Shown here one piece after another: positions 15,895 through 24,648 of a DNA stretch of 64,000 bases. The notes below the pieces were generated by a model. That model saw only the letters and a program-made list of their open reading frames with translations, did no database searches and had not been told where the DNA came from. The position numbers were made by a program, and so were the translations under genes. Origin of the DNA: Vibrio profundi (GTDB lineage Bacteria; Pseudomonadota; Gammaproteobacteria; Enterobacterales; Vibrionaceae); NCBI RefSeq assembly GCF_005281835.1, contig NZ_RZIS01000011.1:1-64000 (forward strand), given 5' to 3'. The first letter of the stretch is position 1; each line of letters starts with the position of its first letter.

Positions 15895-15924
15895 AGATTA
15901 GTTCGGTGAATTGATTGATTTCGT

Positions 15925-16209
15925 TTAGCTAAAAATGCCATCACCCATTTGATCGATAAACATCTGTGATTTTTTAAGCATCAGCTCATTAGCATCGTCT
16001 TTATTTGACACAACATCAGAGCGGATGAATCTGTGACTTTTGGTTTCCCCATCAATTTCTTTTTCAATTCGACCAGCGACTCGATATTGCCCCGAGTCTG
16101 GCATCGCTTCTTGGTAGATAAAGAAGCCTTTATATTCGACTGGCTCGACTGACTCTTTCTGTTCAGCTTCATTTGTTTTGCCGCCAAACAGCATTGAAAA
16201 TAGTCCCAC
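15925..16209 (-). CDS. Small protein of the PF10115 (HlyU-named) family
   Basis: 94 aa, cytoplasmic. MGLFSMLFGGK at the start, then EYKGFFIYQEAM, QYRVAGRIEKEIDGETKSH and DQMGDGIF. This is the pattern of a small proteobacterial family labelled transcriptional activator HlyU. It has no helix-turn-helix and is unrelated to the ArsR-type HlyU of Vibrio, so a DNA-binding role is doubtful. It follows the ComFB gene by 23 bases in one operon. AGGAGA lies upstream of ATG 16209. Function unknown. Confidence 0.75.
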   Translation of the reverse strand: MGLFSMLFGGKTNEAEQKESVEPVEYKGFFIYQEAMPDSGQYRVAGRIEKEIDGETKSHRFIRSDVVSNKDDANELMLKKSQMFIDQMGDGIFS

Positions 16210-16232
16210 TCAATTCTCCTTTGGATTAACTA

Positions 16233-16598
16233 CTACTGACGATGACTTAACAGTGGCTTCTCGAACCACTCTAGTTCGACATCATCATCAAAACTTGGGT
16301 GTGTGAAGATAATAGGAATATCATCAGAACGGTTTTTCCGTCTATCGTCAAGGATCATTGACTCTGCATTCTTGATCGCTATCTCACTATTCTTTTTATA
16401 GAGGACCAATTTCTCTTCAGGTAGCGCCGATAAGAAGTCTATATCAAATCGTATGTAGATTGGTCGAAGCTGACACAACGCCAAACAGGCCAAATCAGCC
16501 AATTGTTCGTTGTCGTATTTGTTAACGTATTCATCCTTGGCCAATACATGACCGACTAGCGTTTCCATATAGTTATGTACATCGACACTAATTTGCAT
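16233..16598 (-). CDS. ComFB-family protein (possible cyclic-dinucleotide receptor)
   Basis: 121 aa. The N-terminal ~90 residues follow the late-competence ComFB family: VHNYMETLVGHVL, a conserved LADLACLALCQLRPIYIR core, and DIDFLSALPEEKL. A charged C-terminal tail follows (DDRRKNR, then an acidic patch). ComFB proteins have been reported to bind cyclic dinucleotides (CdgR in cyanobacteria), which is general family knowledge. Here the gene is divergent from a membrane diguanylate cyclase 229 bases away, fitting a cyclic-di-GMP link; that link is an inference. First gene of a two-gene leftward operon. Confidence 0.8.
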   Translation of the reverse strand: MQISVDVHNYMETLVGHVLAKDEYVNKYDNEQLADLACLALCQLRPIYIRFDIDFLSALPEEKLVLYKKNSEIAIKNAESMILDDRRKNRSDDIPIIFTHPSFDDDVELEWFEKPLLSHRQ

Positions 16599-16827
16599 TT
16601 TTTGACCTCTCGTCCGTAACTACCTAACACATTTATACTATTTAGCCTCATTAAAGTGTAATAGCAAATAGAAACTTATATGAATAAAGTTGATGCTTTT
16701 TTAAACGTGAGCCATATTTTTATTTAGAATTACGGCAAAAAGCTTGGAAATTTTGAATTTGACCGTATGCTACGTAAGCTTTTTGCAAAATTATAAGATT
16801 ATCAGTTGAGTTAGGCGCTGCATTTAA

Positions 16828-18072
16828 ATGACATCTTCTTTTGTTACATCGAGCTTATTTCGATTTTTCTTCCCGATTCTATTGTTAGGAATGATTCTGG
16901 GAGGGATGAACAATGTCATCTTAGTAACAGATGCAAACATCGGTATTGCAAGTAATCTTCCTTATATTCTGCTCATTGTGGGAGTTATTCTGTGCCACAG
17001 TTTTAAGCAAGGCAGAATGGCAATGGTTTCTATGGCGATGTTAGTTGCCTATAGCGTTATTCAGGCCCGCTTGCAAAGCCCATTAAGTAGCGGAACAACG
17101 CTGTTGGAGCTATCGTTACTAGCAGTATTATTACCTGTTGCCTGCCTCCTTGTGTATGCATTTACTGATACAGGGGTCAATTCAAAAGGCGTGGCAATTT
17201 ACACCACCATTTTGATCCTATTTTTATTTTGGTCACACCTAACACTCACTCACTTTAATGACGGCGGCTTTAAAGAATGGAGTAGCAATGTTCTATTTAC
17301 CATTCCCGCGGTCTCTAAAATTCCCTTTATACTTGTTCTTTATGGATTAGGCTTAACCGGACTGACTTCGATTTTGGTGTTAATGCAAAATCGTCCGATA
17401 GACGTCGTGGTTTACAGCTCTATCCTACTGGCTTCTACAACATTCATTTTCTTTGATATCCAATATATCTCTAGCACTATGTTCTCTCTTGCTGGCGTAT
17501 TGATCATCGTTTACGTAATGTCAGCAAGCCACGCTATGGCCTTTAACGACCAACTAACAAATATTCCTGGCCGCCACGCTTTAGAGGTGGATATAAAGCA
17601 CCTAGGCGGCAAATACGCTATTGCTATGCTAGATATCGACCACTTTAAGAAATTTAATGATACTTATGGCCATGACACTGGTGATGATGTATTGAAGTTA
17701 GTTGCTAGCCGTCTCAAACTCACGTCCGGTGGTGCGAAGGTTTATCGTTACGGTGGTGAAGAGTTCACTATCATTTTTAAACGTAAGTATTCTCATCAAG
17801 TTCAGAAGCATTTAGAAGCCCTAATTCGCGATATTGAAGGCTATGATATGGTTATTCGCAATTCACGCTCACGCCCTGAAAACGATGAAGCCGGTATTAA
17901 AAAGCGCGGTAAACTTGAGGCAAACACTGAGACAGTAAGAGTGACAGTGAGTATCGGTCTTTCAGACAGCCGTAGTACAAAAGTACCGGAAGAAGTCATC
18001 AAGCTAGCAGACAACGCTTTGTATGGTGCGAAAGACGCAGGACGAAACCAGCTTGTGACGCATCAATCTTGA
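16828..18072 (+). CDS. Membrane diguanylate cyclase (GGDEF)
   Basis: 414 aa. The N-terminal ~235 residues form six or more hydrophobic spans without a recognised sensor domain. The C-terminal GGDEF domain has DIDHFKKFNDTYGHDTGDDV and the active site RYGGEEF (about 305-311), so it should make cyclic-di-GMP from two GTP. The position of the product-inhibition site (RxxD before the motif) reads SGGA, so feedback inhibition at that site is not expected. A segment of about 25 residues rich in Arg/Lys (RNSRSRPENDEAGIKKRGK) lies between the active site and the last strand, as in several gammaproteobacterial cyclases. Its 3' end overlaps the convergent outer-membrane gene by 10 bases. Confidence 0.9.
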   Translation: MTSSFVTSSLFRFFFPILLLGMILGGMNNVILVTDANIGIASNLPYILLIVGVILCHSFKQGRMAMVSMAMLVAYSVIQARLQSPLSSGTTLLELSLLAVLLPVACLLVYAFTDTGVNSKGVAIYTTILILFLFWSHLTLTHFNDGGFKEWSSNVLFTIPAVSKIPFILVLYGLGLTGLTSILVLMQNRPIDVVVYSSILLASTTFIFFDIQYISSTMFSLAGVLIIVYVMSASHAMAFNDQLTNIPGRHALEVDIKHLGGKYAIAMLDIDHFKKFNDTYGHDTGDDVLKLVASRLKLTSGGAKVYRYGGEEFTIIFKRKYSHQVQKHLEALIRDIEGYDMVIRNSRSRPENDEAGIKKRGKLEANTETVRVTVSIGLSDSRSTKVPEEVIKLADNALYGAKDAGRNQLVTHQS

Positions 18073-19064
18073 TTGAAGAACATCACTAAGCTCCCACCTT
18101 TCAATGAACTACCGTAGTTAATTGTTAAACCTATCCCGATATTGTCCACCCATTCACTTTTAAACCAGGGCGTTATCAACCAGCCTAAGCTTGTTTCATA
18201 ATAGTGTTGGGTGCCAAATGGTTCTGATGTATCTCCACCTAAATCGACTCTACGAATACTGGTGTACATAGAAGATATTGATTTCCCCCACCGCGTAACG
18301 TTGTAGAAAAGTTTTGCTTCATTAGCTAAATACCATCCTTCAGGACGACCAACATCGCCATGGTTAGCCTCTCCCCAACCTACTCCATTGAAATAATGCC
18401 AGCTTGTAGAGATTTTCCATCTGCCCCAATCTCTTGGTTGCTCGAACCCTAGTTCAATACTCGGTTCAACAATGTAGGCCCAAGCATAAGTATTAACATA
18501 AACTCCATCTAATTGGTCTCGAATAGGCGTTAAGACATTACTTCGATAATCAAATTGACTGTTGTAGTACGATAAATGGTTTCCAAGTGTACTTTTAACA
18601 CTCCAGTTCTCATCTAATCTGTGGATATGACTGATATCGAAATAACCACTGACGACCACTTCTTTGTGATTGTCGGAAACCGTTGCATTACCAATGCGTA
18701 CTTCTTGATCAGTTTGCAGCGCTGAGAATCGAAAAGTCATTTCTTGTCGATTCTCATCCGTGACTTCACCAAATTCAAACGTATAAGGAAGGGTTGTCGC
18801 TGCGATCTGTTTACGTCGACTCAAGGATTCATTCGATCCTATGTTTTCCTGATCTAAGTTGAACCATGCATTAGGATCAAAGTCATGAAAACCAAAAGTA
18901 AACACATCGCTGTCACTTAAAATCACCGACGTCGCGAAAGAGCGCTCCAACTCTTTTTGAAATGGAGTCGCAGCCACTGCACCAAACGATGCAGTGGCAA
19001 TAAGACTAGAACTTAAAAAAGAGGCAACATAAATGCGCCTCTTTCGTTTGTTATTACCAACCAC
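18063..19064 (-). CDS. Solitary outer-membrane autotransporter-like barrel (Omp_AT type)
   Basis: 333 aa. A basic start followed by a hydrophobic stretch (RRIYVASFLSSSLIATASFG) is a signal peptide. The body has amphipathic strands rich in Trp and Tyr and ends SLVMFFNQD with a penultimate aromatic pattern typical of outer-membrane barrels. The pattern fits the Vibrio-type family described as a solitary autotransporter beta-barrel without a passenger. It is 21 bases downstream of the receiver-GGDEF gene and probably co-transcribed with it. Function unknown; the family call is by resemblance. Confidence 0.65.
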   Translation of the reverse strand: MVGNNKRKRRIYVASFLSSSLIATASFGAVAATPFQKELERSFATSVILSDSDVFTFGFHDFDPNAWFNLDQENIGSNESLSRRKQIAATTLPYTFEFGEVTDENRQEMTFRFSALQTDQEVRIGNATVSDNHKEVVVSGYFDISHIHRLDENWSVKSTLGNHLSYYNSQFDYRSNVLTPIRDQLDGVYVNTYAWAYIVEPSIELGFEQPRDWGRWKISTSWHYFNGVGWGEANHGDVGRPEGWYLANEAKLFYNVTRWGKSISSMYTSIRRVDLGGDTSEPFGTQHYYETSLGWLITPWFKSEWVDNIGIGLTINYGSSLKGGSLVMFFNQD

Positions 19065-19085
19065 GTTTTATCTCGAACAATAACT

Positions 19086-20015
19086 TTAAATGGCTACGTA
19101 AGTGTTACGCCCATTCTGCTTAGCCTGATACAAAGCTGAATCTACAATCTCATAAACACTGTTCGTAAGCTCATTTCCTGTAGGTACAAAGCAATACACT
19201 CCTTGAGATACGGTTATAACATCAGATACCTTCGAGTATTCATGTTTACAATCAATACTATGCACGATTTTCTTGATCCTTTGGGCTTGCTTGTGAGCCG
19301 ACTCAGTATCCATATCACTCAGGATTATCGCAAACTCTTCACCGCCATATCGACCCACATACTCTCCAGCACGGCTAAAGCTTTCGGTTAAAGCACCAGC
19401 AAGCAATTGTAGGCACTTGTCGCCCTCAATATGACCGTAGTTGTCGTTGTATGGCTTAAAGAAATCAACGTCGAGCAAAATCAGCGTCAAAGGTGCTTTT
19501 CGACGACCATGCCAGCCAATCATTTCTTCTAGTTTCTGATCCATATAGCGACGATTATAAACTTTGGTCAGGCCATCTTCATTAGCCTGATGTTGGAGTA
19601 AAGCGTTTAGCTCTTCCAATTTAGATGATGTTTGTTTTAGCTCACGACGCATGTAAGCAATACGTTGCATCGCGATTAACTTGGAATTAAGAACTAACTT
19701 ATTTACCGGTTTTATCAGATAGTCATCGCCACCAGCATCTATCGCTTTGGCGATCATTTCGGGCTCTTCGTGGCTACTTAAGAAAATAATAGGGATCCAG
19801 TCAGGGAAAAGTCGGCGAATTTCATTGGACACCTCAAATCCATCCATTTCAGGCATACTAATATCCAGCAGCACCAATTCAGGATCAAAAGAGGAATACA
19901 GTTCGAGCGCTTCCTTACCACTCGAAACAGCTTCAACATTGTGTCCAAGTTGCTTTAAACGAATGGCTAGCTGCATTCTGTCTAGCTGAACATCATCAAC
20001 CAGCAAAATACGCAT
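19086..20015 (-). CDS. Response regulator with GGDEF output (PleD/WspR-like)
   Basis: About 309 aa from ATG 20015 (MRILLVDDVQLDRM); a second start at 20036 (MTVKGSSM), with GAGG upstream, is equally possible. The receiver has the acidic pair DD, phosphoacceptor D in LVLLDISMPEMDG, S in IIFLSSHEE and K in LIKPVNK. A coiled-coil linker (about 125-155) leads to a GGDEF domain with DVDFFKPYNDNYGHIEGD and RYGGEEF. The inhibitory-site position reads RAGE rather than RxxD, a conservative change. Predicted soluble diguanylate cyclase switched by phosphorylation. No kinase gene adjoins it. Confidence 0.9.
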   Translation of the reverse strand: MRILLVDDVQLDRMQLAIRLKQLGHNVEAVSSGKEALELYSSFDPELVLLDISMPEMDGFEVSNEIRRLFPDWIPIIFLSSHEEPEMIAKAIDAGGDDYLIKPVNKLVLNSKLIAMQRIAYMRRELKQTSSKLEELNALLQHQANEDGLTKVYNRRYMDQKLEEMIGWHGRRKAPLTLILLDVDFFKPYNDNYGHIEGDKCLQLLAGALTESFSRAGEYVGRYGGEEFAIILSDMDTESAHKQAQRIKKIVHSIDCKHEYSKVSDVITVSQGVYCFVPTGNELTNSVYEIVDSALYQAKQNGRNTYVAI

Positions 20016-20171
20016 TGAAGATCCCTTTACTGTCATATTCGCCTCACTTAAAAAATCACCTAGTAACAACAAGATATATTAATTCTTAGAATTATTCCCG
20101 CGCTATTTCTCATATTTTATTGACTTTTCTCCAGAACTTTTTAGCATTGTTTCTTTTTGAAGAGAAATACT

Positions 20172-20609
20172 ATGTCAGACGCGACAAATAACGAACAACA
20201 AGTAGTCGATTTAACCACTATCTCACCAGAACTTCGTCAAGTAATCGAATTCGATGAAGTACCTGAAGCGATGCACCATATGGTTACATCTATCCATGAA
20301 GTGTCTGAAGAAGCTGTACGTGAAGCATGGGACAGCCTTCCTGCAAGTGCACAGAATGTACTTGATAACTTTGAGCAATTTCACGCTTTAATTACTGTAA
20401 GCCAAGGTTTTGCAGGTGTAAACGTGATGGAAGAGTTCCCTACTCTTAATCTTCCTGAAGGCATGACTGACGAAGAGAAAGAAGAGTACCGTGCTCAACT
20501 TCTAGATCAAGTACTACACAACTGTGTAAAAGACATGGTTAAGCAAATTAAGAAAGCACGCCGCGACGCTATTCTTAAGCGTGACTTTAAAGAAGTATTT
20601 ACTAAGTAA
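20172..20609 (+). CDS. Small acidic Vibrio protein (DUF3069-like)
   Basis: 145 aa from ATG 20172; the frame is open 15 bases upstream. Soluble, acidic and mainly helical: DLTTISPELRQVIEFDEVPE at the front, then HEVSEEAVREAWDSLPASAQ, and a basic C-terminal helix (KDMVKQIKKARRDAILKRDF). It resembles a conserved Vibrionaceae protein annotated DUF3069; the family name is from memory. It stands alone with its own terminator. Its codon choice is strongly biased toward common codons (GAAGAA, CGTC type), suggesting a well-expressed protein. Function unknown. Confidence 0.65.
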   Translation: MSDATNNEQQVVDLTTISPELRQVIEFDEVPEAMHHMVTSIHEVSEEAVREAWDSLPASAQNVLDNFEQFHALITVSQGFAGVNVMEEFPTLNLPEGMTDEEKEEYRAQLLDQVLHNCVKDMVKQIKKARRDAILKRDFKEVFTK

Positions 20610-20628
20610 TTTCAATCTTGATTTTACA

Positions 20629-20661
20629 AAAATGCCGCTAATTAATTAGCGGCATTTTTTT
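20629..20661. terminator. Bidirectional terminator between convergent genes
   Basis: ATGCCGCTAAT (from 20632) and ATTAGCGGCAT form a long palindromic stem flanked by A and T runs, serving the rightward small gene and leftward modC. Confidence 0.85.
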
Positions 20662-20676
20662 ATGCCTATTAGCTAT

Positions 20677-21786
20677 TTAATGGCTAACTGCGATATCTCT
20701 TTGAGTCACACTCACGCCTTTGACTTGAGCGTACACTTGGCTCCCTACCTGTAAACCGAGTTCTTCTAGCGCCCAAACAGTGATGGTCGCGGCGAGCACA
20801 CAATCATCAGCCAATTGAAGCTCAATCGTTGCACTTTGCTTATCATCAGTTTGATGCTGCGTTTCAATGTGCCGTATACGGGCAGCTAGAATATTACGAA
20901 TAGATGTATGTTGTGGTTTATCCAACGTAATCGATACATCATTTGCGCGCACTTGTAAACGCATTGGCGTGCCAATATCACTATCAACCTTCTGCACCCA
21001 TAGTGATACTCCCTCAGTGAGCTTGAGCTTTGAGAGAGCGTAATTATCGTTATGCTCCTCAACACTGGCTTCAAAAAGTGAACTTCTTTCAGAAAACGAT
21101 TGCCAAGGTCTCATAGCTTGAGAAGACCACACCTCTTCAATAGGGCCAGAATTAATCACGCTTCCGCGGTCGATAATAACTAAATGATTCGCCAGCCTTA
21201 AAATTTCGTTCAGGCTATGGGTCACGTACAAAATAGGAATTTCAACCTTTTCCGCGAGCTCCTCTAGGAAAGGCATGACTTCACGCTTACGAGGAAGATC
21301 AAGTGACGCTAAAGGCTCATCCATTAACAAAAGTTGAGGCTTAGATAGTAACGCGCGCCCTATTGCAACTCGCTGCTTTTCTCCCCCCGACAATGCAGAA
21401 GGATATCGATCGAGAAGATGCTCTAACGCAAGCAGTTGAGTTACTCGTTCAAAATGCTCGTTATCAGTTTTTTTTACGCCATAGTTTAAATTGGTGCGTA
21501 CACTAAAGTGAGGAAACAGGCGAGATTCTTGGAACACATAGCCAACATCTCTCTTATGGGTAGGCAAATTGATATTACTTCGGCTATCAAACAGTACATT
21601 ACCGTCTATATCCACAGTGCCCGATTTTGGAGTGGTTAACCCGGCAATCACGTTAATTAAAGATGTTTTCCCAGCTCCGGATCTTCCAAAGATCGCAGTG
21701 ATCCCTTTATTAGGTAATACCACATCAATATTAAATTGAGTCTCTCCGAGTCGCTGCTCGTATTGAATGACTAGTTTATCTCTCAA
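20677..21786 (-). CDS. modC: Molybdate ABC transporter ATPase
   Basis: 369 aa. Walker A GRSGAGKT, signature LSGGEKQRVAIGRAL, Walker B LLLMDEPLASLD and switch His in VTHSLNE. After the ATPase comes a C-terminal Mop-type domain (about 300-365, with IRNILAARIRHIETQ and the DDKQSATIELQLAD segment) that binds oxyanion in ModC regulatory domains. It energises molybdate import through ModB. The start overlaps modB by 4 bases. Binding protein ModA is not encoded here. Confidence 0.93.
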   Translation of the reverse strand: MRDKLVIQYEQRLGETQFNIDVVLPNKGITAIFGRSGAGKTSLINVIAGLTTPKSGTVDIDGNVLFDSRSNINLPTHKRDVGYVFQESRLFPHFSVRTNLNYGVKKTDNEHFERVTQLLALEHLLDRYPSALSGGEKQRVAIGRALLSKPQLLLMDEPLASLDLPRKREVMPFLEELAEKVEIPILYVTHSLNEILRLANHLVIIDRGSVINSGPIEEVWSSQAMRPWQSFSERSSLFEASVEEHNDNYALSKLKLTEGVSLWVQKVDSDIGTPMRLQVRANDVSITLDKPQHTSIRNILAARIRHIETQHQTDDKQSATIELQLADDCVLAATITVWALEELGLQVGSQVYAQVKGVSVTQRDIAVSH

Positions 21787-22481
21787 CTTGACGCCCCCAA
21801 CCTAGCCGATGATTTTTTCGTAAGCCACTCAGAAAATATTAATGATGCTAATGCAATAACAATCGAAATCGCACATAAACGAGCAGCTTCTAATTCAGAG
21901 CCGGGGGTTTCAATAAAGGTATACATAGCAAGCGGTATCGTTTGAGTTTCACCGGGAATATTTGATACAAAGCTTATTGTCGCGCCAAACTCACCTAAGC
22001 TGCGAGCGAATGACAACATAGTGCCTGTGATAATCCCTGGCAACATAAGCGGTAAAGTGATGGTGAAAAATACACGTATTGGAGATGCGCCCAATGTCGC
22101 AGCAGCTTGTTCTAATTTACTGTCAATACTGTCTAAGCTAAGTTTAATTGAACGAACCATTAACGGCAGTGCCACCACTACACAAGCAAGGGCTGCACCT
22201 TTCCAACTAAAACTAAAAACAATACCGAAAGTATCGTCCAGCCATCGTCCAATTAAGCCTTGTTTGCCCATCGTTACGAGTAGCAAATAACCGATCACCA
22301 CTGGTGGCAGTACCAAGGGTAAATGAATAATGCTTTCTAGAATGCTCTTCCCAACAAATTGTTTTTTAGCCAGCAGCCACGCAAGAAAAATACCTAGCGG
22401 TATCAACCAAATCATCGCATAAGCCGCAACCTTAAGGCTAAGCAATAGGGCTTGAATTTCGTAGTCAGATAAATACAACAT
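21783..22481 (-). CDS. modB: Molybdate ABC transporter permease
   Basis: 232 aa inner-membrane protein with five or six spans. The cytoplasmic coupling loop shows EQAAATLGASPIRVFFTITLP, split as EQAAATLGASP and RVFFTITLP, and PLMLPGIITG, typical of ModB/CysT permeases; VLPPVVIGYLLL is also characteristic. It forms the pore with ModC. modB normally follows modA, but here 50 non-coding bases separate it from cobQ upstream. Confidence 0.92.
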   Translation of the reverse strand: MLYLSDYEIQALLLSLKVAAYAMIWLIPLGIFLAWLLAKKQFVGKSILESIIHLPLVLPPVVIGYLLLVTMGKQGLIGRWLDDTFGIVFSFSWKGAALACVVVALPLMVRSIKLSLDSIDSKLEQAAATLGASPIRVFFTITLPLMLPGIITGTMLSFARSLGEFGATISFVSNIPGETQTIPLAMYTFIETPGSELEAARLCAISIVIALASLIFSEWLTKKSSARLGASS

Positions 22482-22531
22482 TATGCTCGTTTAGATCCAA
22501 ATCGTAATAACTCCATTTACGCGTTTCATTT

Positions 22532-23995
22532 CTACTTGGAGAGTTCTGGCCAAAGTAGTTCAAGCTTCAAATACTTCTCAACTGCGTCAGCGATGCGATT
22601 GATCCCTTCTTCTTTGAGCGCTTCATGATCAAGCTCAGCGATATCACTAGCCCCTGCCCATTCACATATGAGCTTCATACTTTCAGAACTATCAAAGATA
22701 CCATGGAGGTAGCTTCCCATGACTTGATTACAATCACTTACCGCTCCATCAAACTTACCATTTTCAAGTTGAACAGGAGAGTTTTCACTTAGCTCTGTTT
22801 CACCAACATGGATCTCATAACCTTTCACTGGCACCGTACGCCCGTTTAACGTCAGCTGCCCTTTGCTATTTGTAAGCGTTTTTTCTTTTGTAAGTACAGT
22901 GCGAGCACTTAGTAATCCTAACCCATGGCTTTGACCTGCAGGACCTTCCACCCCATTAGGATCATCAATGATTTCACCTAACATTTGGTAACCCCCACAA
23001 ATACCCATGACTTTGCCACCAAGTCTAATATGGCGAAGGATGTCTTTATCCCAGCCTTGTGAACGTAGGTAATCTAAGTCTGCCCGTACTGATTTACTTC
23101 CTGGAAGGATGATTAAATCGGCATTGGTCAGCGACTCGCCCTTACCGACGTATCGCAAATTAATATCCGGGTTTAAACGTAACGCATCAAAATCGGTATG
23201 ATTGCTAATTCGCGTCAATACAGGAACGACAACATTCAGCTTAACGTCGTCGCCAGACACCTGAGCGCAAGTAATGGCATCTTCAGCTTCTAGATTAAAG
23301 CCATGTAGATATGGCAATACGCCAATAACAGGCTTACCGGTTTTTTCTTCTAGCCAGTCTAAGCCAGATTCGAGTAAAGAAATGTCACCACGGAATCGGT
23401 TAATAACAAACCCCTTCACTCTGGCTTGCTCTGATTCAGACAGCAAAGCGAGCGTGCCATACAAATGTGCAAATACGCCACCACGGTCAATATCGGCAAT
23501 GATTATTACCGGCACATCAGCCTCTTCAGCAAACCCCATGTTAGCGATGTCATTTGCTCGCAGGTTAATCTCTGCAGGGCTGCCTGCACCTTCAATCATG
23601 ACACTTTGGTACACAGCGGTGAGCTTGTCGAAAGAATCCAAAACCGTATCCATCGCGACTTTCTTATAGTCGTGGTAGCCCGTCGCATCCATATTCGTTA
23701 TTGCTTTACCTTGCAGAATAACCTGGGCGCCGGTATCAGAATTTGGCTTTAATAAAACAGGGTTCATGTGAACACTAGGCTCTAGATTACACGCTTGGGC
23801 CTGAACAGCCTGTGCTCGTCCAATCTCTCCACCATCTTTCGTCACAGCGCTGTTAAGCGCCATATTCTGTGGCTTAAAAGGGGCAACGGAAATCCCTTTT
23901 CTTGCCAGCACGCGGCATAAGCCTGCCACCAATACACTTTTGCCTGCGTCTGAAGTTGTGCCTTGTACCATCAAAGCTTGGAGTGGAGTTTTCAT
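22532..23995 (-). CDS. cobQ: Cobyric acid synthase (adenosylcobyrate amidase)
   Basis: 487 aa. Amidates four side-chain carboxylates of adenosylcobyrinic diamide using glutamine and ATP. The N-terminal P-loop-like synthetase region has QGTTSDAGKSVLVAGLCR and KPQNMALNSAV. The C-terminal glutaminase domain has nucleophile Cys in MGICGGYQMLGE and KGYEIHVGETE, with the catalytic His near SYLHGIFDS. Length is typical. No other corrin gene is nearby and no cobalamin riboswitch was seen in the short upstream gap. It shares direction with modBC and may be co-transcribed. Confidence 0.93.
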   Translation of the reverse strand: MKTPLQALMVQGTTSDAGKSVLVAGLCRVLARKGISVAPFKPQNMALNSAVTKDGGEIGRAQAVQAQACNLEPSVHMNPVLLKPNSDTGAQVILQGKAITNMDATGYHDYKKVAMDTVLDSFDKLTAVYQSVMIEGAGSPAEINLRANDIANMGFAEEADVPVIIIADIDRGGVFAHLYGTLALLSESEQARVKGFVINRFRGDISLLESGLDWLEEKTGKPVIGVLPYLHGFNLEAEDAITCAQVSGDDVKLNVVVPVLTRISNHTDFDALRLNPDINLRYVGKGESLTNADLIILPGSKSVRADLDYLRSQGWDKDILRHIRLGGKVMGICGGYQMLGEIIDDPNGVEGPAGQSHGLGLLSARTVLTKEKTLTNSKGQLTLNGRTVPVKGYEIHVGETELSENSPVQLENGKFDGAVSDCNQVMGSYLHGIFDSSESMKLICEWAGASDIAELDHEALKEEGINRIADAVEKYLKLELLWPELSK

Positions 23996-24164
23996 TTTGG
24001 TCTTTTTGAATCCGAGCGAACATTAGCTCTATATTAACCAGTTTAACAGTTAGATGCCTATAAAAATGAATGGAAAATGAATGCGTTACTCACTCTGCAT
24101 TCAATCGCTATGTTGTTTAATAGCCTTGTCGATTACGAATAGGATTACAAAAGAGGAAAACATT

Positions 24165-24542
24165 ATGAAAAACACAATTATCGCTGCAGCCGCTACCCTT
24201 ATTCTTGCGCCAACTCTTGCGTTAGCTGGCAACAACGATCACAAAGGCAAAGATCAATACGTGCAGTACACCGGGCCTGTAGAATCGGTATCGGTGGCTT
24301 CACTTCTTGCTGAAAGCAGCATGTTTACTGAGAAAGATGCCGTTGTTGATGGAAAAATCGTAAAGCAGATTAATAAAGACACGTTTGTCTTTTCTGATGG
24401 CGAAAGCGAAATTCAAATCGAACTCGATGACGACATCAAGCTTAACCAGCCTCTAACTGCCGATACATCAATCCGTATATTCGGTGAATTTGAAGGTGGA
24501 AACACGCCGGAAATAGAAGTTGAACATATCCAATTACTATAA
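24165..24542 (+). CDS. Periplasmic BOF-fold stress protein (YgiW/YdeI family)
   Basis: 125 aa from ATG 24165, with AGAGGA nine bases before it; the longer frame upstream has no such site. Signal peptide MKNTIIAAAATLILAPTLALA. The mature part is a small beta barrel: YTGPVESVSVASLLAES, then DAVVDGKIVKQINKDTFVFSDG, shown in two blocks as DAVVDGKIVKQIN and DTFVFSDGESEIQIELDD, and EVEHIQLL at the end. This is the bacterial OB-fold family that includes YgiW and YdeI, linked to oxidative and antimicrobial-peptide stress tolerance. Monocistronic. Confidence 0.85.
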   Translation: MKNTIIAAAATLILAPTLALAGNNDHKGKDQYVQYTGPVESVSVASLLAESSMFTEKDAVVDGKIVKQINKDTFVFSDGESEIQIELDDDIKLNQPLTADTSIRIFGEFEGGNTPEIEVEHIQLL

Positions 24543-24584
24543 TTTATAGATTCAGTGACTTGGAAACCAATAATCCAGAAAATG

Positions 24585-24607
24585 GCCTGCATATTGCAGG
24601 CTTTATT
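24585..24607 (+). terminator. Terminator after the BOF-family gene
   Basis: GCCTGCA, loop TAT, TGCAGGC, then TTTATT. Confidence 0.7.
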
Positions 24608-24648
24608 GTATTATACTGCAAATAGTACATATCTTTTCTGGAGTTCTC

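Noticed and set aside
15925..16209. Haemolysin activator HlyU
   Set aside because: The protein lacks a winged-helix domain and is about 94 aa; it shares only the family name with the ArsR-type HlyU of Vibrio.
22482..22531. A missed modA gene or binding protein before modB
   Set aside because: The gap is only 50 bases and contains no ORF.
23996..24164. Cobalamin riboswitch upstream of cobQ
   Set aside because: The region is short and no B12-box-like sequence or long structured leader was seen.
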